This document shows positions 1-12,095 of a DNA stretch of 64,000 nucleotides, piece after piece. The notes below the pieces were generated by a model. The model ran no database searches. It worked only from the letters and a program-made list of their open reading frames with translations, and was not told the DNA's origin. The DNA lies in assembly GCA_021432635.1 (NCBI GenBank), contig MU270082.1, positions 67,831-131,830 on the forward strand, read 5' to 3'. Position 1 is the stretch's first letter; every line of letters starts with the position of its first letter. The position numbers were made by a program, and so were the translations under genes. The DNA comes from Thozetella sp. PMI_491 (taxonomy: Eukaryota > Ascomycota > Sordariomycetes > Chaetosphaeriales > Chaetosphaeriaceae).

Positions 1-3000
1 CTGAGTCCGGTGAGAAGCTGCGGAATGAACGTGATCCAGTACCAGACCCCGAGCTCGCCCTTGAAGTCGTCGAATCCGGCTGCGATGCTACCGCTGGCAT
101 CGTCCAAGCTTAAAAGCCAGAGCATGCGGGAAATCAGCTTGCGCTGCTTGTGGTTCTTGTAGCTCGAGCAAGCCTGTAGGTAGCATGTCACAGCCTGCTT
201 CGCTGAGGCAAAGTCCTTAGGGTCCTCCTTGAACTTCCGGTCATTGAAGTAGCCCCACTCCGCCCAGGCCTTCGCTGCTCCAATGTCGAAGTAGAGCGCA
301 GTGCCGAACGCATCGTTGGCCTCGTCCTTGGACTTGAGCTTGTCTAGGAACATACCCTTGAGGGTGTAGAACTCGGCCTTCTGGGTGGTGCTGAAGTAGT
401 TGAGGTTGGTGTTGTTGATCACATCCAGACCGCTGGTCAGCTCTTCCGGATTCTGGTAGTGACACTTGGCTTGCTCCCGTAGCTTTAAAAATGCTTCTTG
501 AATCTCGATGTTGGGGAGGGTGTATATGCGACTGAGCTGGTTGATGCAGACGTCCGGTAAGCTGTGCTTTCTCGCGACCTTCGCGAACCGGTTGATGATC
601 CACGCGGTCTCGTGGTACCCGCGGTAAGCAAATGAGGCGCCCGAGGCATTCTGATTCCCCTGAGGGAGCAGCTGCAGGTAGGTTCCGTTGATAAGACCAA
701 AAATGTGCTGTCTCCAAGTGACGAGATCCTGCCAAGCGACGATATCGTCCCATCGATTGGGAAGACGCTCTCTCCACGCCCCTAGCAGCATCTTGAGCTC
801 ACCCGACTTGACGTCGAGGTTGGCGTGAGTGGTGCTCGCAAGGCTGCTGCAGATGACGCTCGCGTCATGAAGCTCGACCAGCTGCTGGAAGTTCTGGAGA
901 AGTGGAATGTGGGCTGCTGTGAGCCGCTTGGGAAGTTGATGCCACTTTCTTATCGAGAGCTGAATAGACTCGTCCACGACACGGTTGAAGTCTTGGATGG
1001 TCTCCTGCTTGTTGTGAAGCTTAAGCAGCGACATGAATGCCTGGAAGAATGAGCGCCTTGGCGTGGGTGCGTCCATGACACCCTTGATGAGAGTGTCCAG
1101 CTGGTCCCGGTTCTCCTGGGTCTGCCACATGTCGGTATTACGCCATGCGCACTCCAACAGGAGGTCTTGGAAGTTCTCGTGCTTGGCAAAGTCCTGAAGA
1201 ATCTCCCACTGCTGGAGTTTCTCCGCGCAAATGACCCAGTGGTCTTCCCAGAGAATGTACTCGGCCTGCGAGAATGGAATGACGCCCGTTCGTGCCTTGA
1301 TCTGGGCGGCTTCATACATCTTCTGGGCCTTATCCCACATGCCGTTTTGTTCAAACGACAAGGCCGCATTGGTCTCCACGAACTGCGAGCGGCGGCGCCA
1401 CGTTCCGTAGAACAAGTCATCCTCGCCCAGGGACGAGTATAGGTCAATCAAGGCGTCCAAGTTGCTCTCTCGGACGATAGCAGTGTCAACCTCAGGCCTG
1501 ATGGCCGCATTCTCGAGCTGGACCAAAGCGGTGTACCAGGCATCAAAGGTCTTAGCTTCAAACTTCATGACGTGCGGGGGGATCTTGCACTCGGGCCAAG
1601 ATCTGGCCGCACCAGCAAGCAGGGATTGCACGACATTCGGGCGCTTGTCAATCTGCCTGGCATGATAATCCTTGGTGAGGAGAGTGACCATTCCGCGTTC
1701 GAGCTCGGATCGTTCCTCTCGGACTGTCGCAGCCCAGTACATCGGGAAGAGGATTACCCATAGTTCGTGGGCAACATTGGAGTCCACATGCTGCAGCTGG
1801 GTGAGTGGTTCAATGATGTCGCGGACCTTGACGTCGCCAAGCTCGCCCACAAAACGCCGATGGTTCGCCATGAGGGTGTCGAACTTGTCGTCCGCCATTG
1901 CGGCCGGTTCTCGGGTGTCCTTGGCGTACGTTCCAAACACCTGCGAGGCTGGAAGTGTGCGGAAGTCGGTGTGGTGCAGCTGGATCGAGCTGTTCATCTC
2001 CACGGCGCCGAGGAGAAGCTGCGAGGCCTGGGCGAGCCAGTACGAGTCTGCCAATGTGTCCCAATTCTGAGAACTGATGACATATGAAAGGCGCACGCTC
2101 GCTGTCTTGGACAAGCTCTTGTCAAAGATGGCCATGAATCTATTGCGCATGTCCACATCCTGTGCTCTGGTTCCGATCAAGAAGGCGTGTTCCATCCGCA
2201 CGGTCAGCTCGGTGCGGGTGATCTTGGGGTCTTCGTAGATGCGAATCACGAGGTCAAGGAACTTCATCAACATGGTGGGATCCTGTCGGTGCTCAAACGA
2301 GAGCATCTTATGGAGAACAGCGGTCTTCTCCTTGAGAGTCGGCCAGGTTCCCTCGGATCTGAACACCCAGCCTTCCACCATGTCCAGTATCTTCTCACAA
2401 AGCGCGATGTGGAGGGACTTCTCGACCAGCGTGGCAAGAACGCTCAAGAATGGTCGCCGATTGTCGCCAAGAATCTCCATCCGCAATGCAGTGACCTCGA
2501 TAGCCTTTAGAATCAAGCTGGTCTGGATCTCGAGCTCGTGGTCTTTCATAATTGGCGTGGCTTCCTGGTCCTGCCCCTGGCGCTGGCCAGGTACCTGCTG
2601 AGCCAATGCGGCGTAGTGAGCAACATGGTCCCTGGCAAGTTTTGCCTGGAGAGACTTCATAATGGCAGGGATATGTTGGTCTAGTGCTGCGGGCTTCCGG
2701 CGGCCGAGAGACCAGAGAGCGTTGATCCCAGAGCCATAGTTGGCAGCAGCCATGCTCTCGGTGGCGATACCCGACAGGAATGCAACAACCTCCGAGGTTG
2801 GAGCCTCGGGCTCTCCCTCTGCATCCGCATCCTCCATGGGTATGTCTTCTGGGACAGCATCAAGAATGCGCTTCACTGTTGGCCGGATATCGCGATCCTC
2901 GCCGAGCTCTTTGTCAGCTGTATGGAGACAGTCCTGGATCTCAGGATGCTCAGACTTCAGGGACTTCTCCAGGATCTTCTGGATCTGGGACATGTTCTTA

Positions 3001-6000
3001 AGAATCCATTCGTCGCTCTTGAAGTTGATGATGACGCGAACAACCTGGAGGGTGTTGATGATGTTGGTAATGAACTTATCGTCATTCTTCTCCTTCTCCG
3101 GGTCGCCTGCAAGAGTGGCCGTTGTCTTATCGCTTGCCAAGACGACATCGGTGACATTCGGGAAGAGATCAACGTCGAGATCTCCCCAGTATTGTGGCTG
3201 GAGGAGGTTGTAAAGCAGGGTCATCGCCTTCTTGATCAGATCTGTTGACTGCATTGGTGGCCCGGGGCTTGGAGTTACGACTGTGTCTCGGGACTTTGAC
3301 GGAACAGGGTATCGTTCGTTTAGTTGGGCAATGAACTCCACGAGATATTTCACCATCTTCTGTCGCCCTATGGGTGGGATCAAGAATTCCGCTCTCTCCG
3401 GCAAGGGCTGCTTCGGTGCTGATGGGGATGAACCCGCTGCAGATACCTCCTCGAGCTTGCGCTTCTTGGTGTTCGGGGATTCGGAAGGTGCACGTAACGG
3501 CTCGGACCGTTTACCTTCGACTCGGCGCTGCTCCCACTGCCAAATCAACCACATCATATTGAGAGCCAGTTTCTTGCTCTCGTTGGAAGGGTTTGGAGGC
3601 GGAGCAACCTTGCGAAGACAAGTTATGATGAGCATCGCGAATTTATCCCGGGATTCATAGAACAAGTCCGGATGCTTTACCAAGAAGTGGAAGATGCTGG
3701 TCATCTGCTGGACATTTTGACTCTCTTCAGCTAGCACCCGTCGCGGTGGTACCGCCCAAACCGCGTTCCTATCTCCGGAATTGACGTTGCAGCGCTTCGG
3801 CAGGACCGGTGCCATCAGCTCGAGGGCCTGCGTGACCAGAGCCCGGCCTTCGTTCTGGCTGGTCCTGAGCAGGGAGAAGTAGATCTGCGTGACAATCTTG
3901 GCTGGGGTTTCGTAGTGGGCAATGAAGTATCCGATAACCACGTACGCGGCATGCTTGTTTATCACGTCTTCCAGGCGGATGTACGTCCAGCCGAACTTAA
4001 TGAAATCTTTTCGCGCATCTTGTAGATTGGCGTAGTGGTATTTGACAAGCATAGCCGAAAGCTGCAGGACCTCCATCCGAGTGTGATCGATTCGAGGCTG
4101 CAGCAGATCATCGTGCGCGTCTGACAGGTTTGCCTTCCAGATCTTGGTATTGATGGAGTCTATAACCGCTTTGTCCAGCAGCCGGGTGCTCCTCGCTTCT
4201 CCCTGGTTCCAATTCCGCATGACGTCCATGGCGACAATAGGGTTGACGAGGTTGTGGAGGAGATACCATTTAGCCCGCTGGCTAGCGCCCTTGCCAGCGT
4301 AGACCTCGAGGCATCGGAGGATTACAGTTCGCCAAAATTCCACCGAGTCGTTGCAGATGATGTTCTTATAGATGTAGGAGAGCAGAGTCTGAGTGTCCCG
4401 GAAGTCATCTGCTGTGATGGATTCGATCAGGCCAAAGAGACTGTCAAGGTCTTTAGGATGTTGCTCGAGGGTCTTGGCAAGGAGAGCCATCAGCTGGTCG
4501 CCAGCCTGATCTGCGGCTAGTCGCAGGTTTGCGGGAAGTTCGTTGGTCCGGAGGCTGCGCTCGAGGTCCTTGCCAATTTGCTTTAGCCAATCCACGTGCT
4601 CCTTGTTCTCCATCCATGTCGATGTGTTGGGAAACTGCGAGAGGGCATGGAGGATATTCAACGTGTTCACGATCGCGACGATTCGGGTCTCTTTACCCTC
4701 GGCAATGACTGCGTTGCACGCCTTCACGAGGGCTTCTACGTTGGAGGCGCCATGATCCCGGAGGCGCTGGCTGTCCGGGTCCGAGAGAACCTGAGTAAGG
4801 AAACGACCGTACTTGAGCTCTCCAATCTTCCCCAAGAGGAAGCTCCAGATGTCAGGAGGGTATTTGTTGAGATACTTGTAGAGCGGCGTCCGGAATGGGC
4901 TATGGTGGGTTCGTCGTAGCTTTTCCTCGAGATCAAGGACGTTGTCGATGACTTGTTCCTTGAATTGCTTGGCAGCTTCGGGGAGAAGGTGGAAGATGTT
5001 AAAGACCGCGGCGATAACCTTCATTTGGTTGTTCTGTTCGAAGAAGGTAAACGAGAGCTGCTGGAGGGTAGCCGGCTCTGCGATCACCTTCACATGGTCC
5101 AGCAGCCTGGCACCAATCTCCACTTTGAAGTAGGTTGTCAAGAGGCGGAGGAGGCGGGCCAGGTTTTCCAAGCCATGGACAGAGAGCCTCTTGGCATCCT
5201 GTAGGCTGGCAAGGACTGGTCTCAGTCCGGACTGCAAGAGGTCCTTAGGAAGCTTGCTAGTCTGAGAAAGGACCGCTTTGAGGGCCGAGTTCGCTGCCTC
5301 GATAGTAGGTTGAGACTCCGAGTAGAGACACTTGAAGAAGACAGTCACAATCTTGGACCGCGTCGGGTTTCCTTGCCCGGCCATGAAGTCTTCAAAGCTC
5401 ATGGCGGTGCTGAGTATTTTGATGCATGAAACCCGGAGGTTGACGATGTAATTGTGGGTTCGAAACTCATGGGTCTTACCAGCTAGAGATTCGTCGGTTG
5501 CGTCCGCCAATGCGAGGGATTCCATCAGCATCCTGTTCAAGTTGTCGTCGATGACGACGAAGTCGGGCTTGAGAGTCATGTAGTACGTGACAGCCTCGAT
5601 CGAGCCAATCTGAGTTGGGAACGGAAGCGCTCGCAACGGTTTGCTGTAGATCTGGGGGAGCAGCGACTTCTTGTGAGGCTCGAGCAGCTCCCAGATCTCG
5701 GCCCCCGCGGCTTTGGCCATCAATCCGATGGATCGCTTGGCCGTCTCGCGGGCGTGCTTATTCATATGAGCCAGCTCTGCGTTGAACATGCTGCAGAGAT
5801 GCATCAAACGGCCGGGCTTTGGCTGGGGCTGCCCGGCTTGGGGCGGCTGGGCCGGAGTCGGAGGTGGCAAGCAGTCTTCCTTCTTGATATTCTTTGTGAT
5901 TCGTGTCAAGAGGGTCTCGAGGGTCGTCTGTGCCAAGCTCCGCGTCTTCTCTGACAGGTCTTGAGGCATGTCTTTGACGACATACATCAGCGCACGAGCA

Positions 6001-9000
6001 AACTCGGTCTGTCGCTCGGCAACCCAGGCATCCCCTAGATCCACATCTGTGAGTAGGACCTTGATCCCGAGTACTCCGCCAGCCTTGGTATACCACTCTT
6101 CTTCATAGCACCCGTGCTGGAAGACCGCGGCCAGTTCCTTGAAGAACTTTAGGCGAGCGACATGCTCCGGTGACCCAAAGATCGTCGCAGCGGTGTCAAA
6201 AATTTCTCGGATCGCTTGCTCTGCGCCTTCTCTAACTTCGGGTTGCTCAGAGGCAAGAGATTCAAGGAGCGCATCGGCCAGGACACGTGTGTCCAAGTAT
6301 AGCGGTCCCTCGCCTGCCGTGGCATCGAATTTGGCACCTCGCCGCTTTAGATCGACCAATGCCATTGCCACCTCGATGATGGTGAAGTGCCGGGCAAGTC
6401 CCAGAACAAACGAGTCTGCTTCCTCCTTAAACTCCGGCATGGACAGGGCGTACATCATAGCCTTGATGAGGCGCTTCAGGACACCTTCCTCGTCTTCTCT
6501 CTTGGCTATCGACCGCTCGCGATCGGATACCATGAACATGGAGAGATCGATACTCGTATTCTGCGCGAGCAGATCCTGGGCCTGTAGGCGCACGAGACGA
6601 GGGAGATCCTCTGGTAGATTATCAAAACCTATTCGGAGTTTGAGTTGCGCCTTGATCAGCTGCAATGCCTGTCGCTTGTAGTAGGCATCATGCTGCCTCG
6701 CCGAGCCGGGGCGAGGGGGCTTGGGCATCTCAGTCAACTTTTGAATGGCCAAGTCGATGCCCAAGTGTGCCGGGAACGCTCTGTCCTTCTTCGAGCCGAT
6801 CAGGCGGACATCAAAGCTCGACTTGTCGTCCACGTATTGCTCGAAGCTGACGGGAACAGTGTCGGTCATGAACTTCCGGTTGCGACCGCCGAGTTTGCCG
6901 AGGATTCGCATCGTCGTGTGGGCGTGGAAGTGGCTGTAAGGATGCGGCTTCAAATGGTCAAAGAGAGCAGTCATAAGCTCATCTATCACAGGCGCCATGA
7001 TAGGGTCGAGATAGTCCGCCGTCAGGTTGTCAACGCACAGCTCGAGCGTGCGAAGTCCCTGGCCCACTAGATCTGAATTCGCTCGCAAGGCGACGACCAA
7101 AGGTCGCATCAAAAAACTCAGGTGCGGCAGTAGGTTGCTCAACCTCGCAGGGACTGTGAGGCACAACTCGACGTATAGATCTCGCTCAGTAGGCTTTCGG
7201 GCAGCTAGCAGGAGGTTGTTGAGCACGTCCAGCAACATCTCCAGAAGCGGGAGGATTTGGTTGTAGAGCTGCTCGAACTTTCCTCCGCCAATGCTGCGGA
7301 ACAGGGATCGGAGCAGAAGGAAGTAGTTCATAGGCTCCTCTGCCTTGGTCGACAGCTCGATCGACTTGGTCACGATGTCAATCACATGTGGGAGCAGAAC
7401 CTGCTCGTTATGGCTTGCGAACAGGGTGACCGCCATGAACGCTAGCTTGAACAGCCGTAGGAGGATAGACGACTTCTTGACGTCTGCCGAACCGACGTCT
7501 TCAATCTTCTCCATCAGGAACCGCAAAAGCATGCCACAAAAACTAGGCGACGTTGCCTCACTCGCGAGGAAGAACTGGGGTATATGAAGAAGCGCGGTGT
7601 GCTCGTGAATCATGTCGTAAAGTCGTGGGATCTCTTGCTGGAAGATCTCGTGGAAGGTGGCCGGGTCAATACAATGAAAGACGGTGCCAAAGGTCTCCAA
7701 GAGGTCTTTCTCCTCCTTGCTGCTCGAGACCATGTAAAAATTGGCCATGTATTCGACCGGCGAGGTATATTGCGACTCGGTCGCTGGTTTCTCGGTTTCA
7801 TAGTACCGGAAGACATATGCGCCTTCGCGGAACAGCTTGACGATGACCTGGACCTCCTCGGCGGTGAACCCGTACGAGACATCCTGCCAGTGACCTGGGG
7901 GAGTGACCGACTCGGCAAGGGGCGGCATCGGGGGGTTGCAGGACTTGAGTTGGTAAAATGTGTTCTTGAGCCCGTTCATGAGGTTCTTGAAGAGGAACTT
8001 GTTGTCCACAACGGGATCAGCGCCGCGGTCTCGGGGGTTAGACGTTTTAATCGGCATCGCCTTGAAGATGTCTGTTTCATCCCACTCTGGAGCATGCTCC
8101 TTGTCTGCGAGGTAGGTTTCAGGCGTGCCATCTGCGGCCTGCTTCGCGTACAGCTTGGAAAGCTTGACGGCATTGGGATATTGCCGGTTCATGGACGCAA
8201 ACTTGTCCCCAATAGCATTGAGGATCATGATCAGATAGTGCCGGGCGTCGACCTTGTTAGGCATCTTGGCGATACATTCGGCCATGTTCAGCAAAAGCTT
8301 CGCACTCATAGTCTGGAAGCTGGTGCCCGGGAAGTCGTCCAACAGGTTCTTGGTGTAGACCTCGACAGTCCTCCGGATCTGCGGTGGTGTGAGAGAGTCG
8401 CGGACGTGGTGGATCAGGTCGGCAAGCATGCTATACGCCAGCGGTCGCATGGTCTCATACACGGTGAGACCATCGCCAATCAAGGTCCTCTCCTCCAACA
8501 GTTCGTCGATCTTGGGCAGGAAGATCTTCCGGAAGTTAAAGTTGATGATATGACGAATGGCGACAAGCAACTCCTTCCTCGCTGACGACTTCTCCCGCGG
8601 GCAGTCCTTCAGGAGGCGTACGACAATGTCTGGGAGCGATGGCAAGAAGTCGGTGAGTTGCTGGGAGTACTGCCTAAGTAGATAGGCTAAGAAGCTCATC
8701 GTCTTGACCTGGGCAGTGATAAAGTCACCGAAACCCGCCCGGTTCTTGATGCTGGGGCTCACTCCTGTAAATATCGTTTTCTTCGCGGCTGCCTCCTTGT
8801 GTGCTTGCTCTTGCGCTTTGACCTGGCACATCAAGACCGACTTAATCAAAGGCACAAACAGCTTGACATTGTGCTGTACCGTAGACCGGTAGACCTGGAA
8901 GATCGACACGACAATGATGGGACATTCTGACAGAACCTTGAAGGACTGCATGCCACCCAATAGCGGCCGGCCGGGCTGCTGGCTCGTGTCGGTACCAAAC

Positions 9001-9715
9001 TCAGGAGCTCCTGGCGCGACAGGAGAGGCGGGGCGGGGGGATTGCTGATGAGACATGAAGGTCGTCTGCGTGCTCCCCGGTGTTGAGGGCGCACCAGTCG
9101 CCCCAGACCCTGCGTTGTTATCCAGTTGTTCCCGGACCACTCTTTCCATCATCTCGAACAGCTCCTGGATCAGGGTCAAGAAATCTTGGACTTTCGGCGC
9201 GAGGACCTTATGCTGGTGCCGCATGATATCCGAAATGATCTTGACGCACAGGACCGCATTTTCCTCGTTGTCATTGCGGACTAAGCTCATGAGCAGGTCG
9301 ACGACCTCGGCAGCATAGGGCTCGAAGGGCTCAGGAGGGCTGGCCGAAGTCGGTAATCGGTGAAGGATCTCGAGGACGCAATTCCGGAGCTTCTGGAGAT
9401 TCGCTTGGTCTGGAGTGTTGATCTGGAAGACACTGGACCCTCGGAGGATGTTGATGAACGGTGGCATCAACCGCTTGAGGAAGATGGGGTATGCTGCTCC
9501 TGTGACATAGTGGTCAAGGCTGTCGCGTAGGGTTGTGGCAGCTTCGACCTTGAGACGAAGTTCTGGCAAAGAACATATACGTTAGATCATCAGAAGAAAT
9601 CCACGGAGCACCATGCACTGAAGGCAAGGCGATGGAATTGGGGGGCGCTGGAAGCTTTACCTGTCTCGGGCACGCTGAGCTTGCGCACCACATCCTCGAT
9701 CGGGTTGCTCCCCAT
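1..9715 (-). CDS. tra1: Tra1, SAGA/NuA4 scaffold pseudokinase (3' end outside window)
   Basis: Tra1/TRRAP recruits the SAGA and NuA4 acetyltransferase complexes to activators in the nucleus. It is a PI3K-like protein without kinase activity. The start at 9715 gives [17 protein letters not shown]; one intron (9563-9660, CTAAC branch) follows codon 18. The frame found just after this intron is the same frame read at the left edge, and the parts I translated are open, so about 3205 codons are present. N-terminal HEAT repeats are recognisable ([19 protein letters not shown], a Ser/Pro-rich linker near 9000-9060, then [17 protein letters not shown]). The left-edge peptide [14 protein letters not shown] matches the end of the FAT domain. 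The PI3K-like and FATC domains, about 550-650 residues, should lie beyond the edge. I did not check every codon by eye. Confidence 0.96.
9563..9660 (-). other. tra1 intron 1
   Basis: Donor GTAAAG at 9660, branch site CTAAC, acceptor TTTGCCAG ending at 9563. Removing it joins GTG CCC GAG ACA G to AA CTT CGT, giving [20 protein letters not shown], which fits the conserved Tra1 N-terminus. Confidence 0.9.
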
Positions 9716-10871
9716 CGTCGCAAGACTCACCTCGCTTTTGCAAGGTCAGCGATTATGTTTGCATGTGGGTGATCAAAATGATGATTGAGCGGCAGAGCGA
9801 ACTATGTGATGGTGGAAAGTTAGCTGTGCGAGCGAGGCGAGAAGGCGTTGGGGAGAGCGCCGCGAACAGCTTCCCCTCCACGCGACACCTTCAGCAAACG
9901 GATGCGCCCGCGACAATCCAGCAAGCTCACCTGTGCTGCCCATCAAAGGGCAAGATAAATTAGAGGCACGATTTGGGTATATTGCCGTAATGCATCAAAG
10001 GAGTTCGTGGAGAAAGGGAAGAAAAGGGATCGGCGGGGTGCTTGCGCAGGCTGCCAAAACTGCTTCAAGAGCAGTTGCCTTCGGCTGGTTCGCGGAACGC
10101 CAGAATCAAAAAAATCCCACCTGGAAGTCGCGAAGCTGGGGGAACGAGTCGCCAAAACCAAATCGCGCTAGGCGGCGGATTTACGATAATGCGGCACTAG
10201 CGTCCGCTTCTGGCCAGTGAAATGGCGGCGGGCGCCGGGATGTAGCCTCGTCCCGGTATGCGGCGTGCACCAACTAGGTGGTTATCTAATCTAATCTTAT
10301 CACTTACAAGGATCGGTAGGCTAGGCGATTTGCTGCGACTCATAAAGAAGTCGCCCAAAGCGAATCACTATATGTAGTCAAGGCGACCAAAACTCAGCAA
10401 GCTCATTGGTATTCCGGACAATAATCGAGCGCCAAATCAGTCGTGCAGGGGTGCCCAGACGCTCGCCCTTGTGTAGTCGGAATGGCGTATCATTGACCAA
10501 CTAGTTTGATCCAAGGCAGTCTAGAATCACAAGATGGAGAGAAGCAAGTGCGAGTATGTATATAAGTGACAACAAAACTTTTTTTTGTTTTGGAGTTTTG
10601 TATGGTCTCCAGACCGAGTCTGTCATAATATCTGACAAGTAGCTCTGACAAGAGCGCCTCTCACCTCTTTGGGTGCAAGAGAAGATAAAAAGTGGGTATG
10701 TACAGAATAGAAGAAGTACAAACACGAAGGTCTGTTGTATGTCCACAGACGCCCCAAAAGATGCAAACCAAACCCATAAATGTAGGTATCCAAGAAGTTA
10801 ATGCCCTATCCTTCCGCCCTATCCATCCGTGGTTCCCCATTGTCGTCGCAGCGCGCTCCACGAAGCTCAGC
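9716..10871. other. Intergenic: tra1 promoter/leader and AA11 3' region
   Basis: No ORF here looks like a protein. The tra1-proximal part is GC-moderate; 10260-10800 is more AT-rich, with T/A runs near 10578 that fit a 3' UTR and polyadenylation region for the minus-strand AA11 gene. No tRNA, 5S rRNA or transposon feature was recognised. Confidence 0.6.
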
Positions 10872-12095
10872 TTAACCGCGGAAGCGGACCGCAAGACGGC
10901 GCTTCTTGCCTGAAGCGTTGACAATGTTGATGGCAGTCGACTGGCCAACAGTGCAGCTGGTTCCGGCAGATAGTTGCATGACCGCAGACCAAATACCGCT
11001 GGCGCAGCGCTGGAAGGAAGTCCCGCCAATGCAGTTCCACTCACCCTCGTTCGAGCAAGCGGAGCCAGCAGCCTGGGCGCCGGCAGTCGTGGTTCCGCTA
11101 CCGCTGCCGCTGCCGCTGCCGCTGCCGCTGCCAGTGCCAGTGCCGGTGGAGGCGGTAGGAGTAGCCTGGGCAGCCGCAGTGGTGGTCACAGGGGACTGAG
11201 CAGCAGGCTTGCTAGCGACAGCGGAGCTGGCAGCCGGCGCAGCAGACTGGGTGATGAAAACACCACCGGGCAGAGAGTCATCGGAGCTCTTAGCGGCAGC
11301 CGAGGTCGCAGGAGAGGCGGCGGCAGCACTGGTAGCGCTGCCAGAGCCAGAGCCAGATCCCGAACCAGACCCAGAAGACCCAGAAGACCCAGAAGACCCA
11401 GGAGTGCCACAGCCAGCGCCGGTGGGGTACTTCAGAACAGTCATGTTGAAGCGGTCGACGGAGGGACCCGGGTTGGGGTACATGTAGTCGAAGTTCTCCT
11501 CTGTAGCACAGGTGGCACCACCGTTGGCGTTGATGTTGGCAACCAGCATGTCGGGAAGACTATCATAGTTGGACTGGCTGCCCGAGGTGCCGGTCAGCTC
11601 GATGGGAGCACAGTTCATGTAGAACTCGCGGTTGCCAATGCGGTTGAGCCACGACCAGGCGAGCGTCGCCTTACCAGTCGGGATGTTGCTGGGGATGGGG
11701 AAAGTGTAAGTGAAGGGGTCGGCAGCAGTGGCATCGCTGCCAATGTTGCCGGCGGTGTTCTTCACTGGGCAGCCACCCTCAATCGAGTGGATGACCTTCC
11801 AGGTGCTGCTCTTGCTAGGAGCCGTGTCGTAGGTGATGGAGATCTGGCAAGAACCACCTCCGTGCGTAGCACCTCCGGTGAAAGAAAGGGGCTGCGAGGA
11901 GCCCAGGGCCATCGACGTGGCGTCACCGGCATAAGGGCCGCCGGTCGACTTGCAGGGGAAGTCGCTACCATCGGCCGCGAGAGGGCCGTTGTTGATGTCC
12001 GGCGTGGTGAAGCGCTTGGGCTCGTTCAGAAGCATGTGAGCGTTGGCCATAGCGGCAAGACCGCAGGCGGCAACAAAAGTCTTGGTCGAATACAT
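10872..12095 (-). CDS. Secreted AA11 lytic polysaccharide monooxygenase with X278 module
   Basis: Copper-dependent LPMO predicted to cleave chitin oxidatively outside the cell. Intronless, 407 aa. Residues 1-19 are a signal peptide ending ANA, so the mature protein starts with His20, the first ligand of the copper histidine brace. The second ligand is His78 in GATHGGG, and the axial Tyr159 lies in REFYMNC. In mature numbering these are 1, 59 and 140, matching the AA11 family layout. The catalytic domain ends near residue 235. A long Ser/Gly/Ala/Pro linker follows, including two GS dipeptide repeats. The C-terminal module (about 345-385: CSNEGEWNCIGG, FQRCASGIWS, SAGTSC) fits X278, a chitin-associated module of AA11 and GH18 proteins. 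A short basic tail (KKRRLAVRFRG) ends it. AA11 rather than AA9 is inferred from the N-terminus and X278. Confidence 0.93.
   Translation of the reverse strand: MYSTKTFVAACGLAAMANAHMLLNEPKRFTTPDINNGPLAADGSDFPCKSTGGPYAGDATSMALGSSQPLSFTGGATHGGGSCQISITYDTAPSKSSTWKVIHSIEGGCPVKNTAGNIGSDATAADPFTYTFPIPSNIPTGKATLAWSWLNRIGNREFYMNCAPIELTGTSGSQSNYDSLPDMLVANINANGGATCATEENFDYMYPNPGPSVDRFNMTVLKYPTGAGCGTPGSSGSSGSSGSGSGSGSGSGSATSAAAASPATSAAAKSSDDSLPGGVFITQSAAPAASSAVASKPAAQSPVTTTAAAQATPTASTGTGTGSGSGSGSGSGSGTTTAGAQAAGSACSNEGEWNCIGGTSFQRCASGIWSAVMQLSAGTSCTVGQSTAINIVNASGKKRRLAVRFRG
11092..11148 (-). repeat. Hexanucleotide repeat encoding a (GS)n linker
   Basis: Tandem CCGCTG units on the plus strand encode alternating Gly-Ser in the AA11 linker, just before the X278 module. 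Length variation between isolates is likely. Confidence 0.85.
11338..11401 (-). repeat. Second Ser/Gly repeat tract in AA11 linker
   Basis: Repeats of CCAGA and AGACCC units encode SGSSGSSGSG-type sequence directly after the catalytic domain (after GCGTPG). Together with the tract at 11092-11148 it brackets the linker. Confidence 0.8.

Noticed and set aside
7584-8585. 333-codon plus-strand ORF
   Set aside because: Antisense to the conserved HEAT region of tra1; composition is a reflection of the coding strand and no family is recognisable.
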